A DNA stretch of 64,000 nt, from positions 86,355 to 150,354 of the forward strand of contig CAYRSC010000020.1 of the NCBI GenBank assembly GCA_964427155.1, in the 5' to 3' direction. Position 1 is the first letter of the stretch. Each line of letters opens with the position of its first letter. The translations under genes were made by a program, and so were the position numbers. The notes under the pieces were generated by a model that did no database searches, was not told the DNA's origin, and saw only the letters and a program-made list of their open reading frames with translations. This DNA is from Desulfothermus sp964427155. GTDB lineage: Bacteria; Desulfobacterota; Desulfovibrionia; Desulfovibrionales; Desulfothermaceae. Positions 24,230-33,619 of the stretch are shown piece by piece.

Positions 24230-26093
24230 ATCTGGTCCCTTTAATAGCAATAAGGGCAAATAGGGCCAGAAGTATGCCCCCTATCCATATCCAGTGTACC
24301 ATGGGGTTTATCTGTACCTCTAACTTTAACACCCCCGAGGGGGTAGTATCCAATATGGTGAGATATATCTCATCTATGGGCCTATTTAACACTGCCACCT
24401 TTGAGAAGGTATTATTCTGGACCAGATATAATCTCTTCTCTGGGGAGAGGGACCCAATGGGAACCCCTTTATAAGAGAGGGAAAAGGTGGCCCTATAATG
24501 GACACACTCCCGGGTTCTCAGGGTAGAAAAATCTTTATAGGTGAGAGAATATCCACAAAAATGGATGGTCTGTCCTCTGGAGATAATAAAATCTGCACTC
24601 CGCTTATATCCAGAGGATATGGCAATAGAGATGGCCATAAGCGCAACTGTCCCATGAATGGCCCATCTGGCCATAGGATAATACCACCTCTTTATCCCCC
24701 TTAAGAGAATAAGATATAAGAAGACAGAGACCAGAGAGACCCCTGAAGAGACTATCCCAAAAAGTAATATCTTATCCCTCACCCCCTTAAACCACAGCAC
24801 CATTCCCAGTAGCAACGTAAGACAAATAAGAGCAATGGCATACGGTCCAATGCCCCCTTGTCTCCATTTTGCCCAGGGACAGAGGATTAGAAGCAGAAGT
24901 GCTCCACAGAAGATAGGAAGGAAGATATGATTATAAAAGGAGGCCCCAACACCCTTGGTGGTGCCAAGGAGGACTCCACTTATAAGGGGATACAAGCTCC
25001 CTATAACTATTACTGCACAAAGGCCCATAAAGACCCAGGCAGTTAAAAGGAGCATCCCCTCCCTGGAGGATATTCCTGCTACCCCCTTTGTGGAACGGGA
25101 GGGATAAAACAGGGTCACGTATATCACCACCACCAAACAGACCAGCAGCAAAAACAAAAAGGGCATTCCCAGATTACTCTTTCCAAAGGCATGAAGGGAC
25201 TCCACAATGCCACTTCTGGTAAGAAAGGTAGCAAAAAAACAAAACACAAGGGTAAGGGATGCCAGAAGCCCACAGGTCTTATCCAACGCCCCGCTCCTCC
25301 TCCTTATTATATAGACATGCAAAAATGCAGTGGCGCTTAGCCAGGGGATAAGAGATGCATTTTCTACGGGGTCCCATGCCCAGTACCCCCCCCATCCCAG
25401 CTCAAAATAGGACCACCAGGCCCCCAGGATTATCCCTATACTCAGAAATAGCCATGCACCAAGGGACCACCTGCGAATCAAGGAAGAGACATGCATAGAA
25501 GAGCCTCGGGAGATCCTCTCTGCAAGGACCAGCAGAGATGGGACCATAAAACCCGCATATCCCATAAACAATGCAGGGGGATGAAACACCATCCCAGGAT
25601 GCATCAGAAGAGGATTGAGACCGTTACCCTGAGCAGGTGCAGGGGAGCGGAGCAAAAAGGGATTTGCCACGGTGATAAGAAGCATAAAAAAAAAGGCCTC
25701 TATGGCGAAGAAAAAGATCCAGAAGGTATTCTTCACATCCAGGGGGATGCGAGAATACTTGCGGGAATGAATAAATAGGACCCCACTTGAGACCATAAAA
25801 AAAGTCCACAACAACAAAGACCCCTCCTGACCAGCCCATAGGGCACTAAGGGCATAATACCAGGGCAGATAGGTATCAGTATATTCCCATACATAGTTAA
25901 AGGAGAAGTCCCTATTATAGAGGGCCACTAAAAGGATTAGACAGGAGATAGAGACAAAAAAGAATATGGCCTTTTCACCATACTCTATCCATTCAAATCC
26001 CTCCCCCTTAATAGAAGAGTAGATAGAGAAACCCAACAGGGTCAGGGCAGAAAAAAAACAAAACATTAGAGAAAAAAATCCAACTATCGCCAT
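24222..26093 (-). CDS. ccmF: cytochrome c heme lyase subunit CcmF
   Basis: CcmF joins heme from CcmE to apocytochrome c. The protein has about 623 residues with many membrane helices. The tryptophan-rich motif is canonical (GWGGYWAWDPVENASLIPWL), and conserved His residues lie in HPGMVFHPPALFMGY and later loops. The ATG at 26093 follows AGGA by nine bases and is preferred to the GTG at 26099. It lies 36 bases after ccmE. No ccmG or ccmH is found in this cluster or elsewhere in the window. Confidence 0.96.
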   Translation of the reverse strand: MAIVGFFSLMFCFFSALTLLGFSIYSSIKGEGFEWIEYGEKAIFFFVSISCLILLVALYNRDFSFNYVWEYTDTYLPWYYALSALWAGQEGSLLLWTFFMVSSGVLFIHSRKYSRIPLDVKNTFWIFFFAIEAFFFMLLITVANPFLLRSPAPAQGNGLNPLLMHPGMVFHPPALFMGYAGFMVPSLLVLAERISRGSSMHVSSLIRRWSLGAWLFLSIGIILGAWWSYFELGWGGYWAWDPVENASLIPWLSATAFLHVYIIRRRSGALDKTCGLLASLTLVFCFFATFLTRSGIVESLHAFGKSNLGMPFLFLLLVCLVVVIYVTLFYPSRSTKGVAGISSREGMLLLTAWVFMGLCAVIVIGSLYPLISGVLLGTTKGVGASFYNHIFLPIFCGALLLLILCPWAKWRQGGIGPYAIALICLTLLLGMVLWFKGVRDKILLFGIVSSGVSLVSVFLYLILLRGIKRWYYPMARWAIHGTVALMAISIAISSGYKRSADFIISRGQTIHFCGYSLTYKDFSTLRTRECVHYRATFSLSYKGVPIGSLSPEKRLYLVQNNTFSKVAVLNRPIDEIYLTILDTTPSGVLKLEVQINPMVHWIWIGGILLALFALIAIKGTRYG

Positions 26094-26129
26094 CTCCACT
26101 ATTCCTAAAAGATATGAGATTTGCAGGGA

Positions 26130-26528
26130 TTAAGAACCAGCCTTTTTATATTTGGAAGGACACTTGGTCATAAGATTATAGGCCCGAAATACCCCTCCCT
26201 TCATCTTGCCCTCAACTATTACCTCTATACCAGGGGCAAAGGTGTCAGGGAGTTTTCCCTTATAAAAAATGGGGATAGATAGGGAAGGGTTCCTCTTGTC
26301 CAGGAGGGAAAATCTAACCCCCCCCTGTGTCTCTTTCACCTGCCTCCCCACCTTTCCAAATAGTCGGGCATGTTTTATGTTCCCCAATCCCTTTGCCAGG
26401 GCCTCAGACACATTCAAGAAATACATCCCATTGGAGCTTAAGGAGCTGATAAGGAGATATAAAAATCCCCCCCCCAACAAAAGAAAGACAATTACATATA
26501 TCAACCGATTTTTCTCCCTTGCTTTCAT
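26130..26528 (-). CDS. ccmE: CcmE heme chaperone, cysteine type
   Basis: CcmE carries heme in the periplasm. It has an N-terminal anchor helix (residues about 9-28), an OB-fold beta barrel (RLFGKVGRQVKETQGGVRFSLLD, then FAPGIEVIVEGKMKGGVFRAYNL) and the heme-binding tail. In place of the usual H-D-E-x-Y the tail reads MTKCPSKYKK, a C-x-x-x-Y motif. This cysteine form is known from archaea and Desulfovibrio-type bacteria (called System I*), where it goes with the absence of CcmH, as seen here. The ATG at 26528 has GGGAG eight bases upstream. It is the first gene of the ccm run, two codons after the CBS-domain gene. Confidence 0.93.
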   Translation of the reverse strand: MKAREKNRLIYVIVFLLLGGGFLYLLISSLSSNGMYFLNVSEALAKGLGNIKHARLFGKVGRQVKETQGGVRFSLLDKRNPSLSIPIFYKGKLPDTFAPGIEVIVEGKMKGGVFRAYNLMTKCPSKYKKAGS

Positions 26529-26533
26529 CACCT

Positions 26534-27658
26534 CTACTCCCTTTCTTCTTTTACCAGGGCCACCTCCTGCCCCTCTTCTCTGGCACCCCTATCTCCTCCT
26601 GTCTCATAAGAGACCTCCCCATCCATGAGGAGTTCCTCCTTTCTCTTAAGTGCCAGACTCTTCATGTCCTCCACAACATCTGTCTCATCCACTATCTCCT
26701 TGCCCAAAATCTCCTCCAATATATCCTCCAGGGTGATCAATCCAGATATTCCCCCGTATTCATCTATCACAATGGCCATTGGTATCCTGGATTCCAGAAA
26801 CCTCAAAAGGGCCCTATCCAGGGTTACTGCCTCTGGAAAGAAATGGACATTCTTTAAAAGCTCTCCCAATTTCTTCTTAGAAGCTCCCTTCACCAGATAT
26901 TTCAATACATCCACCTTATAGACAATCCCCCGTATGTCTTCAGGGTCATTGTTAAAATAAATAGGGACCCTGCTATATGACCACATATCCTCCACATTAA
27001 GGGCATCCCCTATCTCCATCTCTGCGGGCAGGGTAAACATCACCGTCCGAGGGGTCATCACCTCTGCCACCCTCTTTTTGTCAAGTTCCAAGACATTGTG
27101 AATATATCTTTCCTCAAAGCGTTTTAACACCCCTGTCTTTCTAGAGAGGCTAACCAGCGCCAGCACATCCTCCTCTGAGGTCTCCAGCCTTTTGCTCCCC
27201 TTCTCCAGGAACCTTATTAAAAAACCAATGGCATTTATCACCGGCAAAAAGACAAATACCAGCAACCTCAATGGTCGCGCCAGCACAGTGGCCAGGAAAC
27301 GATTATATAACACCCCCACAGTCTTTGGGATAATCTCGGAAAAGAAAAGGATGGTGAGGGTAAACACAATGGAAAAATATACCACATTTTCCCTGCCAAA
27401 GACCCCCGCAGCAGCTGCACCTGCAATGGATGCCCCAGCAGTATTAGCTATGGTATTTAATGTCAAGATAGCGGTGATAGGCTCATCTATATTACTCTTG
27501 AGCCTATAGAGGAGTTCTCCTGGATATCTTCCCTTCTTTCTCAGACTCTCAATATAGCTCCAGGAGACCGAATAGAGAACCGCCTCGGTGAGGGAACATA
27601 GGGCAGATATGCCAACTGCCAGACTAAAGGATATAATAAGAAGCCACATATTTCCCAT
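26534..27658 (-). CDS. CNNM/HlyC-type membrane protein with CBS pair
   Basis: The 374-residue protein has an N-terminal DUF21 membrane domain of about four helices (LCSLTEAVLYSVS, FFSEIIPKTVGVLYN) and a tandem CBS pair at about 205-325 (MTPRTVMFTLPAEMEIGDAL, IVIDEYGGISGLITLEDILEEILG). The family includes CorC/CNNM proteins linked to magnesium and sodium transport. The C-terminal CorC_HlyC domain is missing, replaced by a charged tail of about 45 residues. It is joined to ccmE by a two- to five-base gap, though no link to cytochrome c maturation is known. Confidence 0.88.
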   Translation of the reverse strand: MGNMWLLIISFSLAVGISALCSLTEAVLYSVSWSYIESLRKKGRYPGELLYRLKSNIDEPITAILTLNTIANTAGASIAGAAAAGVFGRENVVYFSIVFTLTILFFSEIIPKTVGVLYNRFLATVLARPLRLLVFVFLPVINAIGFLIRFLEKGSKRLETSEEDVLALVSLSRKTGVLKRFEERYIHNVLELDKKRVAEVMTPRTVMFTLPAEMEIGDALNVEDMWSYSRVPIYFNNDPEDIRGIVYKVDVLKYLVKGASKKKLGELLKNVHFFPEAVTLDRALLRFLESRIPMAIVIDEYGGISGLITLEDILEEILGKEIVDETDVVEDMKSLALKRKEELLMDGEVSYETGGDRGAREEGQEVALVKEERE

Positions 27659-27666
27659 AGTAAAGA

Positions 27667-30231
27667 CTATCCCACCTTTCTCAGGGCACCTAAAAGGGAT
27701 GCCTCAATCTTGTGGTTAAGCTCTGGGTCCATTATCTTTCCCCCGTCTCTATCTGTAACATAAAAAACATCAACCACCTGCGCCCCTGGAGTGGTTATCT
27801 TTGCCATGTTTATGCTCAGCCCAAATTCATGAAGTACCCGGGATATGGCGTGTAATACACCTGGTCTTTCCCAGGTATATACCTCTATCACTGTATAAAA
27901 ATCCGAGGCCTCCTCATCTATTATCACCCTATCCTTTTTGCGGATTACCGGATAGGTATTAAATCGGGAATAAGAGATGGTCTCATAGAGTTGATCCAGG
28001 GATAGGTCTCCAGATATAAGGGCCCTGAGTTGTTCCTTTATCCTGTCGCAGAACTCCTCAACCCTGAAGGGATCAGGAATATTTTCCACTGTAATAATGT
28101 CCACTGCCACCCCATAGCGACGGGTATAGATATCTGCCGAGAGTACATTTATCCCATTTACCCACAATACCCCTGTAATAAAATCAAAGAGCCTCTCATG
28201 GTCCCTGCACACTATTATAAACTCCCACAAACCAGAGGAAAGTGGCCTCACCTCCAGCACCACCTCTTCACTAGAGAGTCTCTTCTCAAGGGCAAAGTGA
28301 AGATATAGCTCTTCAGGGCTATGGGTCAGTAAATACTTAATGGAGAGGTCCTCCAGCCATGCCCTCACCTCTCCTGCATCCTGGCCCGCTATCTTTATTG
28401 TCTCTTCCTTCTTTCTCTCCACTGCAAGGGAGACCTCTTCCCCATTAAAGTCCCCCTGTCTTAGAAACCTCTCCACCTTGATAAAAAGCTCTTCCAGAAG
28501 GGATTTTCTCCAACTATTCCACACCCTGGGACCTGTTGCCCTGGAATCGGCAATGGTCAACAAAAAAAGCATGGCCAGCTTTTTACGACTTCCTATCCTG
28601 GAGACACACATCTCCACTGGCTTTTCCTCTTCAAGGTCCCTTTTTAAGGCTATTTCCGCAAGAAGCAAGTGATTCTCCACTAGAAAACTCAACAATTCCA
28701 CCTGGGAGGGGGAAAGATAAAACCTCTCTCCCATGTGGCGCACCATCTCTGCCCCCCTCCTGGCATGACCCTTTCCCTGCCCCTTTCCAATATCGTGTAA
28801 AAGGGCACTTAGAAATAGGACCTTCTCATCTGCCACTTCCTCAAAGATAGCCCCATATTCCCCTGTCTTGAGCTCATGCATCTCCTTCACCGTCCTAAGC
28901 AAATGCTCATCAACCGTATAGATATGATAGGTGTCATATTGGGCCCTGTATCTTAAGGGGGCAAACTCTGGTATAAAGGCATCTAGAAACCTTGTCTCAT
29001 GCATGGTTTTGAGGGTATCAAATGCGGAGTTGGGATTTAAAAGTATCTCAAAAAACTTTTTTACCACCTCCTCCCTGGAGGCAAATTCCCGCACCAAAGG
29101 GAGGTTCTCCCTCACTATCCTCCCTGTCTCGTGGTGAAAATGTAGTCCCAGCCTGGCCCCATTCCAGAAGAGGTCCATGAGTAATTCTGGCTTTATCTTT
29201 ACATCCTCAGGGTCCTTAAAATAGATATGGTTCCCATCCACAATAAAGGGACCTGGTATTATCTTCCTCTTCTTCCTTCGCCTGCCGGGATAAAACCTCT
29301 CTCCTATCTTCTCAATAAAAAAGCCTGTTACCCTTTTTATCCTAGAGCTATGGGTATAATACAGCCGCATAAAACTCTCTTCAGGGGAGATATGACTAGA
29401 GCCCTGCAATCCAAACCACTGGGCGATCTGACGCTGGTCCTCCACAGAGAGTTGTTCCTTTTTCCGTCCCCCTATCCGGTGAAGCTGTATCCTCGTTCTC
29501 CACAAGAAATCATAGGCATCCTCTATCCACTTCAATTCCTCCTCATTGAGCCAACCAAGATCCCTCACCCTCTCCAGTTCACTGGTCTGTAAGAATACAA
29601 TAGAGCCCCATCTCAGGGTATGCACATCCCTCATTCCCCCAATGCCCTCCTTAATGTGGGGCTCAATAAGATAAATGCTCTCCCCAAAGGCCTTCATCCT
29701 CATATCTCTGTGGGCCTTCAGGGACTGGAAAAAGCGCTTTTTATATCTGGAACCCCTCACCTTCTTGAGATAATCCCCCCTCCATTTCCCATAAAAATCC
29801 CTATCTCCCCCTAAAAAGACAGTCTCCAAAAAAGTGGTGCATACAGAAAAGTCATCCTTTGCCAGGGCGAGGAGCCTCCCTGGAGTATGCACCTGCTGGC
29901 CAACCTCAAAGCCCCCATCCCACAGCTTGGATACCAATGTCTCTATAACAGTCTTTTGCTCTGAAGAGAGTCTGGATTTATAGAGAAAAAGGATGTCCAG
30001 ATCCGAATCAAAACTCACCTCTCCCCGTCCCAGTCCACCACATCCAACAATACAAAACTTCCTGACCTTAAGGGATGTTAAGTATTGCGAGAATATATTC
30101 ACTATCTCCCTGGCATAGGCCCTGACCCCATTGGCCCCCACCAGTTCCCTCCCACACAACTCCACAAAATCCTCTCTCTTCTTCTTAAGGGAGGTGCAAA
30201 GACCTTCTATCCCCCTTATTAATTCCTCCAT
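27667..30231 (-). CDS. glnD: PII uridylyltransferase/uridylyl-removing enzyme GlnD
   Basis: GlnD senses glutamine and adds or removes UMP on PII proteins to set nitrogen assimilation. The nucleotidyltransferase site is GGLGRGEVSFDSDLDILFLY at about 64-83. The HD domain has LLHDIGKGQGKGHARRG near residue 470. Two ACT domains form the last 170 residues (FIIVCRDHERLFDFITGVL and VYTWERPGVLHAISRVL). The 854 residues match full length. It lies three bases after a sigma-54 activator gene, so a nitrogen-control role for that activator is plausible. No glnB or glnA is in the window. Confidence 0.96.
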   Translation of the reverse strand: MEELIRGIEGLCTSLKKKREDFVELCGRELVGANGVRAYAREIVNIFSQYLTSLKVRKFCIVGCGGLGRGEVSFDSDLDILFLYKSRLSSEQKTVIETLVSKLWDGGFEVGQQVHTPGRLLALAKDDFSVCTTFLETVFLGGDRDFYGKWRGDYLKKVRGSRYKKRFFQSLKAHRDMRMKAFGESIYLIEPHIKEGIGGMRDVHTLRWGSIVFLQTSELERVRDLGWLNEEELKWIEDAYDFLWRTRIQLHRIGGRKKEQLSVEDQRQIAQWFGLQGSSHISPEESFMRLYYTHSSRIKRVTGFFIEKIGERFYPGRRRKKRKIIPGPFIVDGNHIYFKDPEDVKIKPELLMDLFWNGARLGLHFHHETGRIVRENLPLVREFASREEVVKKFFEILLNPNSAFDTLKTMHETRFLDAFIPEFAPLRYRAQYDTYHIYTVDEHLLRTVKEMHELKTGEYGAIFEEVADEKVLFLSALLHDIGKGQGKGHARRGAEMVRHMGERFYLSPSQVELLSFLVENHLLLAEIALKRDLEEEKPVEMCVSRIGSRKKLAMLFLLTIADSRATGPRVWNSWRKSLLEELFIKVERFLRQGDFNGEEVSLAVERKKEETIKIAGQDAGEVRAWLEDLSIKYLLTHSPEELYLHFALEKRLSSEEVVLEVRPLSSGLWEFIIVCRDHERLFDFITGVLWVNGINVLSADIYTRRYGVAVDIITVENIPDPFRVEEFCDRIKEQLRALISGDLSLDQLYETISYSRFNTYPVIRKKDRVIIDEEASDFYTVIEVYTWERPGVLHAISRVLHEFGLSINMAKITTPGAQVVDVFYVTDRDGGKIMDPELNHKIEASLLGALRKVG

Positions 30232-30234
30232 CCT

Positions 30235-31758
30235 CTACGTCCTCTTTTTCTTGAAGCGAGATGAGTCTATGTTGTACTTCTTTATCTTATATTGAATTAT
30301 CCTCTTGGTGGTGCCCAATATCTTGGCTGCAGCACTCTGATTTCCCCCTGTCTCCTTCAGGGCATCTATAATGAGGTCCTTCTCAAAATTACTCACCAGT
30401 ATGTCAAACTTGCCCCTGAATTTTCCCTTATCATTCTTACTCTTTATCTGCAAAGAGGGGGGAAGGTGGTGAGATTCTATAGTATTTCCCTCTGCAAGTA
30501 ACACTGCCCTCTCAATACAATTCTCCAGTTCCCTTACATTGCCGGGCCAGTGATAAGACATGAGCATATCAATGGCTGAAGTGGATATCCTCTTTATATC
30601 CTTATTAAAGACCTGGGCATACTTGTTTACAAAAAAGTCCGCCAGGAGCAATATATCAGAGCCCCTTTCCCTGAGGGGTGGGATGTAGATAGGGAAGATG
30701 TTGAGACGATAATAGAGATCAGAGCGAAAATTTCCCCGCGAGACCTCCTCTTCCAGGTCCTTGTTGGTGGCGGCCAGGACACGGACATCCACCTTTATGG
30801 TGCGAGAAGATCCCACTGGCTGGATCTCCTTCTCCTGAAGGACCCTAAGGAGCTTTGCCTGGGCCATGGGAGATAGTTCTCCGATCTCATCCAGGAAGAT
30901 GGTGCCCCCCTGGGCCTCCTGAAAACATCCCTTTCTCCTGGCCACGGCTCCAGTAAAGGCCCCCTTTTCATGCCCAAAGAGCTCACTCTCCAGCAGGCTT
31001 TCAGGCATTGCCGCACAATTTACCTTGATAAGAGGGCCCTTGCATCGTCTACTGTTTTCGTGAATGGCCTTGGCCACCAGTTCCTTGCCTGTGCCTGTCT
31101 CCCCATAAATGAGAACAGTGGTATCTGTCTCAGAGACCTGATCTATGAGTTTTAAGACATTTAAGATCCCCTTTGAACGACCAATTATGTCGGTCTTTGG
31201 TCTGGTGGCAGTGGCCAGGCGTTTCCGGAGCTTTCGGTTTTCTTCCTCTACTGCCCGAAAATATACCACCTTTCCCAGAAGCTCTGCAACTGAGGAGAGC
31301 AGATGGAGTTCCTTGTCCAGGTCCTCCACCTCCCTGGATAGCTTATCTGCTGAGAGGATCCCAACCACCCTTCCGCGATAGAATATGGGCACACACAAAA
31401 AGGAAAGTTCCTTTCTGTTTAGACTTCGGCGGGCACCAGTGCGATCAAGAAAGTGGGTCTCCTTACCCAGATTGGCAATGGCCATTGGTCTTCCTGTCTG
31501 GGCCACCTTTCCTGTAATACCCTCTCCCAGACGATAGGTTATCTTTTCTCCATTTATCTCCACCTCCTTGGCCACATCCAGCCATACCTCCCCTGATTGC
31601 AGGTCCAGCACCGATATCATCCCCCGATTCATCCCCAGTCTCTCACTCAGGATATCCAGCACCCCCTTTAGCTGTTCCCGTATATCATCCCTGCTGGAGA
31701 GGACCCGGGCGATTTCATAGAGTGCCCAAAGGTCATTATACGAAAATATCCCCTCCAT
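30235..31758 (-). CDS. GAF-domain sigma-54 activator (NifA-like build)
   Basis: The protein has an N-terminal GAF domain (about residues 15-165), an AAA+ domain and a Fis-type HTH. Walker A is GETGTGKE, the sigma-54 contact loop is GAFTGA, Walker B is GGTIFLDEIGELS, and the HTH is GGNQSAAAKILGTTKRIIQYKIKK. This order is that of NifA, but NifA's cysteine linker is absent, so it need not control nif genes. The preferred start at 31758 (MEGIFSYNDLW) follows AGGGG and lies five bases after the peptidase gene stop. Its partner downstream is glnD. Confidence 0.93.
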   Translation of the reverse strand: MEGIFSYNDLWALYEIARVLSSRDDIREQLKGVLDILSERLGMNRGMISVLDLQSGEVWLDVAKEVEINGEKITYRLGEGITGKVAQTGRPMAIANLGKETHFLDRTGARRSLNRKELSFLCVPIFYRGRVVGILSADKLSREVEDLDKELHLLSSVAELLGKVVYFRAVEEENRKLRKRLATATRPKTDIIGRSKGILNVLKLIDQVSETDTTVLIYGETGTGKELVAKAIHENSRRCKGPLIKVNCAAMPESLLESELFGHEKGAFTGAVARRKGCFQEAQGGTIFLDEIGELSPMAQAKLLRVLQEKEIQPVGSSRTIKVDVRVLAATNKDLEEEVSRGNFRSDLYYRLNIFPIYIPPLRERGSDILLLADFFVNKYAQVFNKDIKRISTSAIDMLMSYHWPGNVRELENCIERAVLLAEGNTIESHHLPPSLQIKSKNDKGKFRGKFDILVSNFEKDLIIDALKETGGNQSAAAKILGTTKRIIQYKIKKYNIDSSRFKKKRT

Positions 31759-31763
31759 ATCCC

Positions 31764-32987
31764 CTATTCCACACATATTATATCAAACCTATCCCCGGTA
31801 AGAGATCTGCCTCCCTCTGGAGTTACCACAAAGGTATTTTCCACCCCCACCATCCCAATTCCCTCTATACCCACCTTGGGTTCCAGGGCAATCACCATAT
31901 TCTCCTCAAGGGGCTCATTAAATCCCCTGGCAATAGGGGGCCACTCATCTAGATATAGACCAATACCATGCCCTATAAAGGGGACCTTATTCCCTCCAAT
32001 CCCCATAAATCCATCTTCAATCCCCTCTTTCTTTGCCTTCTCAATGGCAAATAGATAGAGATCTGAAGGGGTATTGCCTGGTCTGAGCATGCTGGCACAC
32101 TGACTTTGTATCTCCAGGCAAGTCTCCTGGGCCCGTCTCACCTCCTCAGGGAGTTGTGACTCCTTACCTGCAAAAAAGACCTGACTCTTATCTGTAAGAT
32201 AGCCCTCAAGCGAAAAGACCGTATCCACCATGAGGACCTCCCCAGGTTTCCATATCTTGCCTGCATATCCAAAGTGAGGAATGGCGGGATGAATCCCCCT
32301 GGCCCCCACTGGCCCATTAAAGCACGTGGGATAATTTCCAGAATCCCCAGCGCACACATGTCCCATAAAGAGTTCTTCTCCCATACCCTGCATCCTGATT
32401 ACCCCACAATGACCCAGATCAAAAAATATATTAAAGATGACAATGGCCATCTCTCGCTCACTCATCAGGGGCCTTATACCATGAGGGGTCCTCTTATAGA
32501 TTCCCTCAAAATGCCTCTTGCCAGCAAGGGAGAGCTTCTCTATCTCCCAGGGGCTCTTAACCGACCTTGCCCTGGAGATGACCTCATCTCCAGACAAGAG
32601 GGTGTGAGAAGAAAATTTTCTATTGAAGAGAAGACCAAGCGACCAGGAGATTCCACCCATCTCCACAGAAAAGACCTCTGGAAGGGGAGCACCTCCATCC
32701 AGGAGGTGGGCCTTGATATCTGAATAGGAACGATAGGGCAGGATATTTTTTATTGGACTCTCTATCCTGGCCCTTTCAATCCCCTTCCTGATAAACAAAA
32801 ATGGCTCCCCTTCCAGTGGGAGCCAAAAGACGCCACTCCCAAAATGTCCTGACGCCCAATAGATATGCACCCGGGAAAGGAGCATTATACCCCTTGATTC
32901 AGGTTGCATTTTCATTAGTATATTGCGAAGTCTCTCCCACCTAGACCTCAACTCCTCTAAGGGAATTATCTCCATTGCCTCAAACAT
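31764..32987 (-). CDS. M24-family metallopeptidase (Xaa-Pro aminopeptidase-like)
   Basis: The 407-residue protein has a creatinase-like N-terminal domain and a pita-bread domain. The metal ligands can be placed: Asp in MVDTVFSLEGYLTD (two Asp 11 apart), His in FIGHGIGLYLDEWP, Glu in ALEPKVG and Glu in GVENTFVV. All five are present, so it should be active on X-Pro or related dipeptides. The start has GAGGGGAT directly upstream. It is first in the long minus-strand run, opposite the YkgJ-like gene. Confidence 0.9.
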   Translation of the reverse strand: MFEAMEIIPLEELRSRWERLRNILMKMQPESRGIMLLSRVHIYWASGHFGSGVFWLPLEGEPFLFIRKGIERARIESPIKNILPYRSYSDIKAHLLDGGAPLPEVFSVEMGGISWSLGLLFNRKFSSHTLLSGDEVISRARSVKSPWEIEKLSLAGKRHFEGIYKRTPHGIRPLMSEREMAIVIFNIFFDLGHCGVIRMQGMGEELFMGHVCAGDSGNYPTCFNGPVGARGIHPAIPHFGYAGKIWKPGEVLMVDTVFSLEGYLTDKSQVFFAGKESQLPEEVRRAQETCLEIQSQCASMLRPGNTPSDLYLFAIEKAKKEGIEDGFMGIGGNKVPFIGHGIGLYLDEWPPIARGFNEPLEENMVIALEPKVGIEGIGMVGVENTFVVTPEGGRSLTGDRFDIICVE

Positions 32988-33055
32988 ATCCCCTCCCCTC
33001 TGGTTTATCCCTTATAAATCCATTTGCCTCATGGGACAAAATTCCATAATATAAC

Positions 33056-33073
33056 CCCCTGCAGATGCAGGGG
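33056..33073. promoter_or_regulatory. perfect inverted repeat in the M24/YkgJ divergent gap
   Basis: CCCCTGCA-GA-TGCAGGGG stands in the 166-base gap between the divergent genes, 69 bases from the peptidase start and 81 from the YkgJ-like start. The 2-base centre and the lack of a T-run fit an operator better than a terminator. I see no clear promoter boxes around it. Confidence 0.35.
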
Positions 33074-33153
33074 CACTATAATCTTACAGGGAAATATCCT
33101 ATACAATTTTGTGTCAACGGGCAATGATTAAATCCAGAGGTGATTAAAAACAC

Positions 33154-33606
33154 ATGGAGAGAGACATAACTAAGGTATTTGATTGCAAAATGTGTGGAGA
33201 GTGTTGTTATGGAAAGGGGGGCATAGTGGTGGGCCCAGAAGAGATAAAACGAATTTGTAACTTTCTGGGGATAACTGTAGAGGAATTCTCTTCCATCTAT
33301 CTCACAGAAGAGGGAGGAGGCAAATACTCCCTCACCTGTGGAGAAGATGGATATTGTGTTTTTTTTGAAAAAGGGAGAGGATGTAGCATCCATCCAGTTA
33401 AACCAGATATATGCAGGGCATGGCCATTTTTTCGGGGGAATATGGTGGATGAGTCAAGCCTAGAGATGGCAAAGCAGGCATGTCCAGGCATAGCAAGAGA
33501 CGTAAGTTTCCAGGAGTTCTGTCTCATGGGGAGGATATATCTGAAGGACCATGGGCTCATAAAAAAAGAAAAGGGTGCACCAAATGCCCTTTTAATAAAA
33601 GACTAA
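33154..33606 (+). CDS. YkgJ-family cysteine cluster protein
   Basis: The 150-residue protein shows the YkgJ-type pattern: DCKMCGECCYGKGG near the N-terminus, a middle cysteine in the EDGYCVF region, then CSIHPVKPDICRAWPF and a final cysteine in FQEFC. These cysteines probably bind zinc or an Fe-S cluster. The family is widespread and mostly unstudied. It is followed after 13 bases by the DnaJ-like gene, which suggests co-transcription. A second, longer YkgJ-like protein is encoded at 53222-53851. Confidence 0.82.
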   Translation: MERDITKVFDCKMCGECCYGKGGIVVGPEEIKRICNFLGITVEEFSSIYLTEEGGGKYSLTCGEDGYCVFFEKGRGCSIHPVKPDICRAWPFFRGNMVDESSLEMAKQACPGIARDVSFQEFCLMGRIYLKDHGLIKKEKGAPNALLIKD

Positions 33607-33619
33607 GGGGTGAAGCAGA

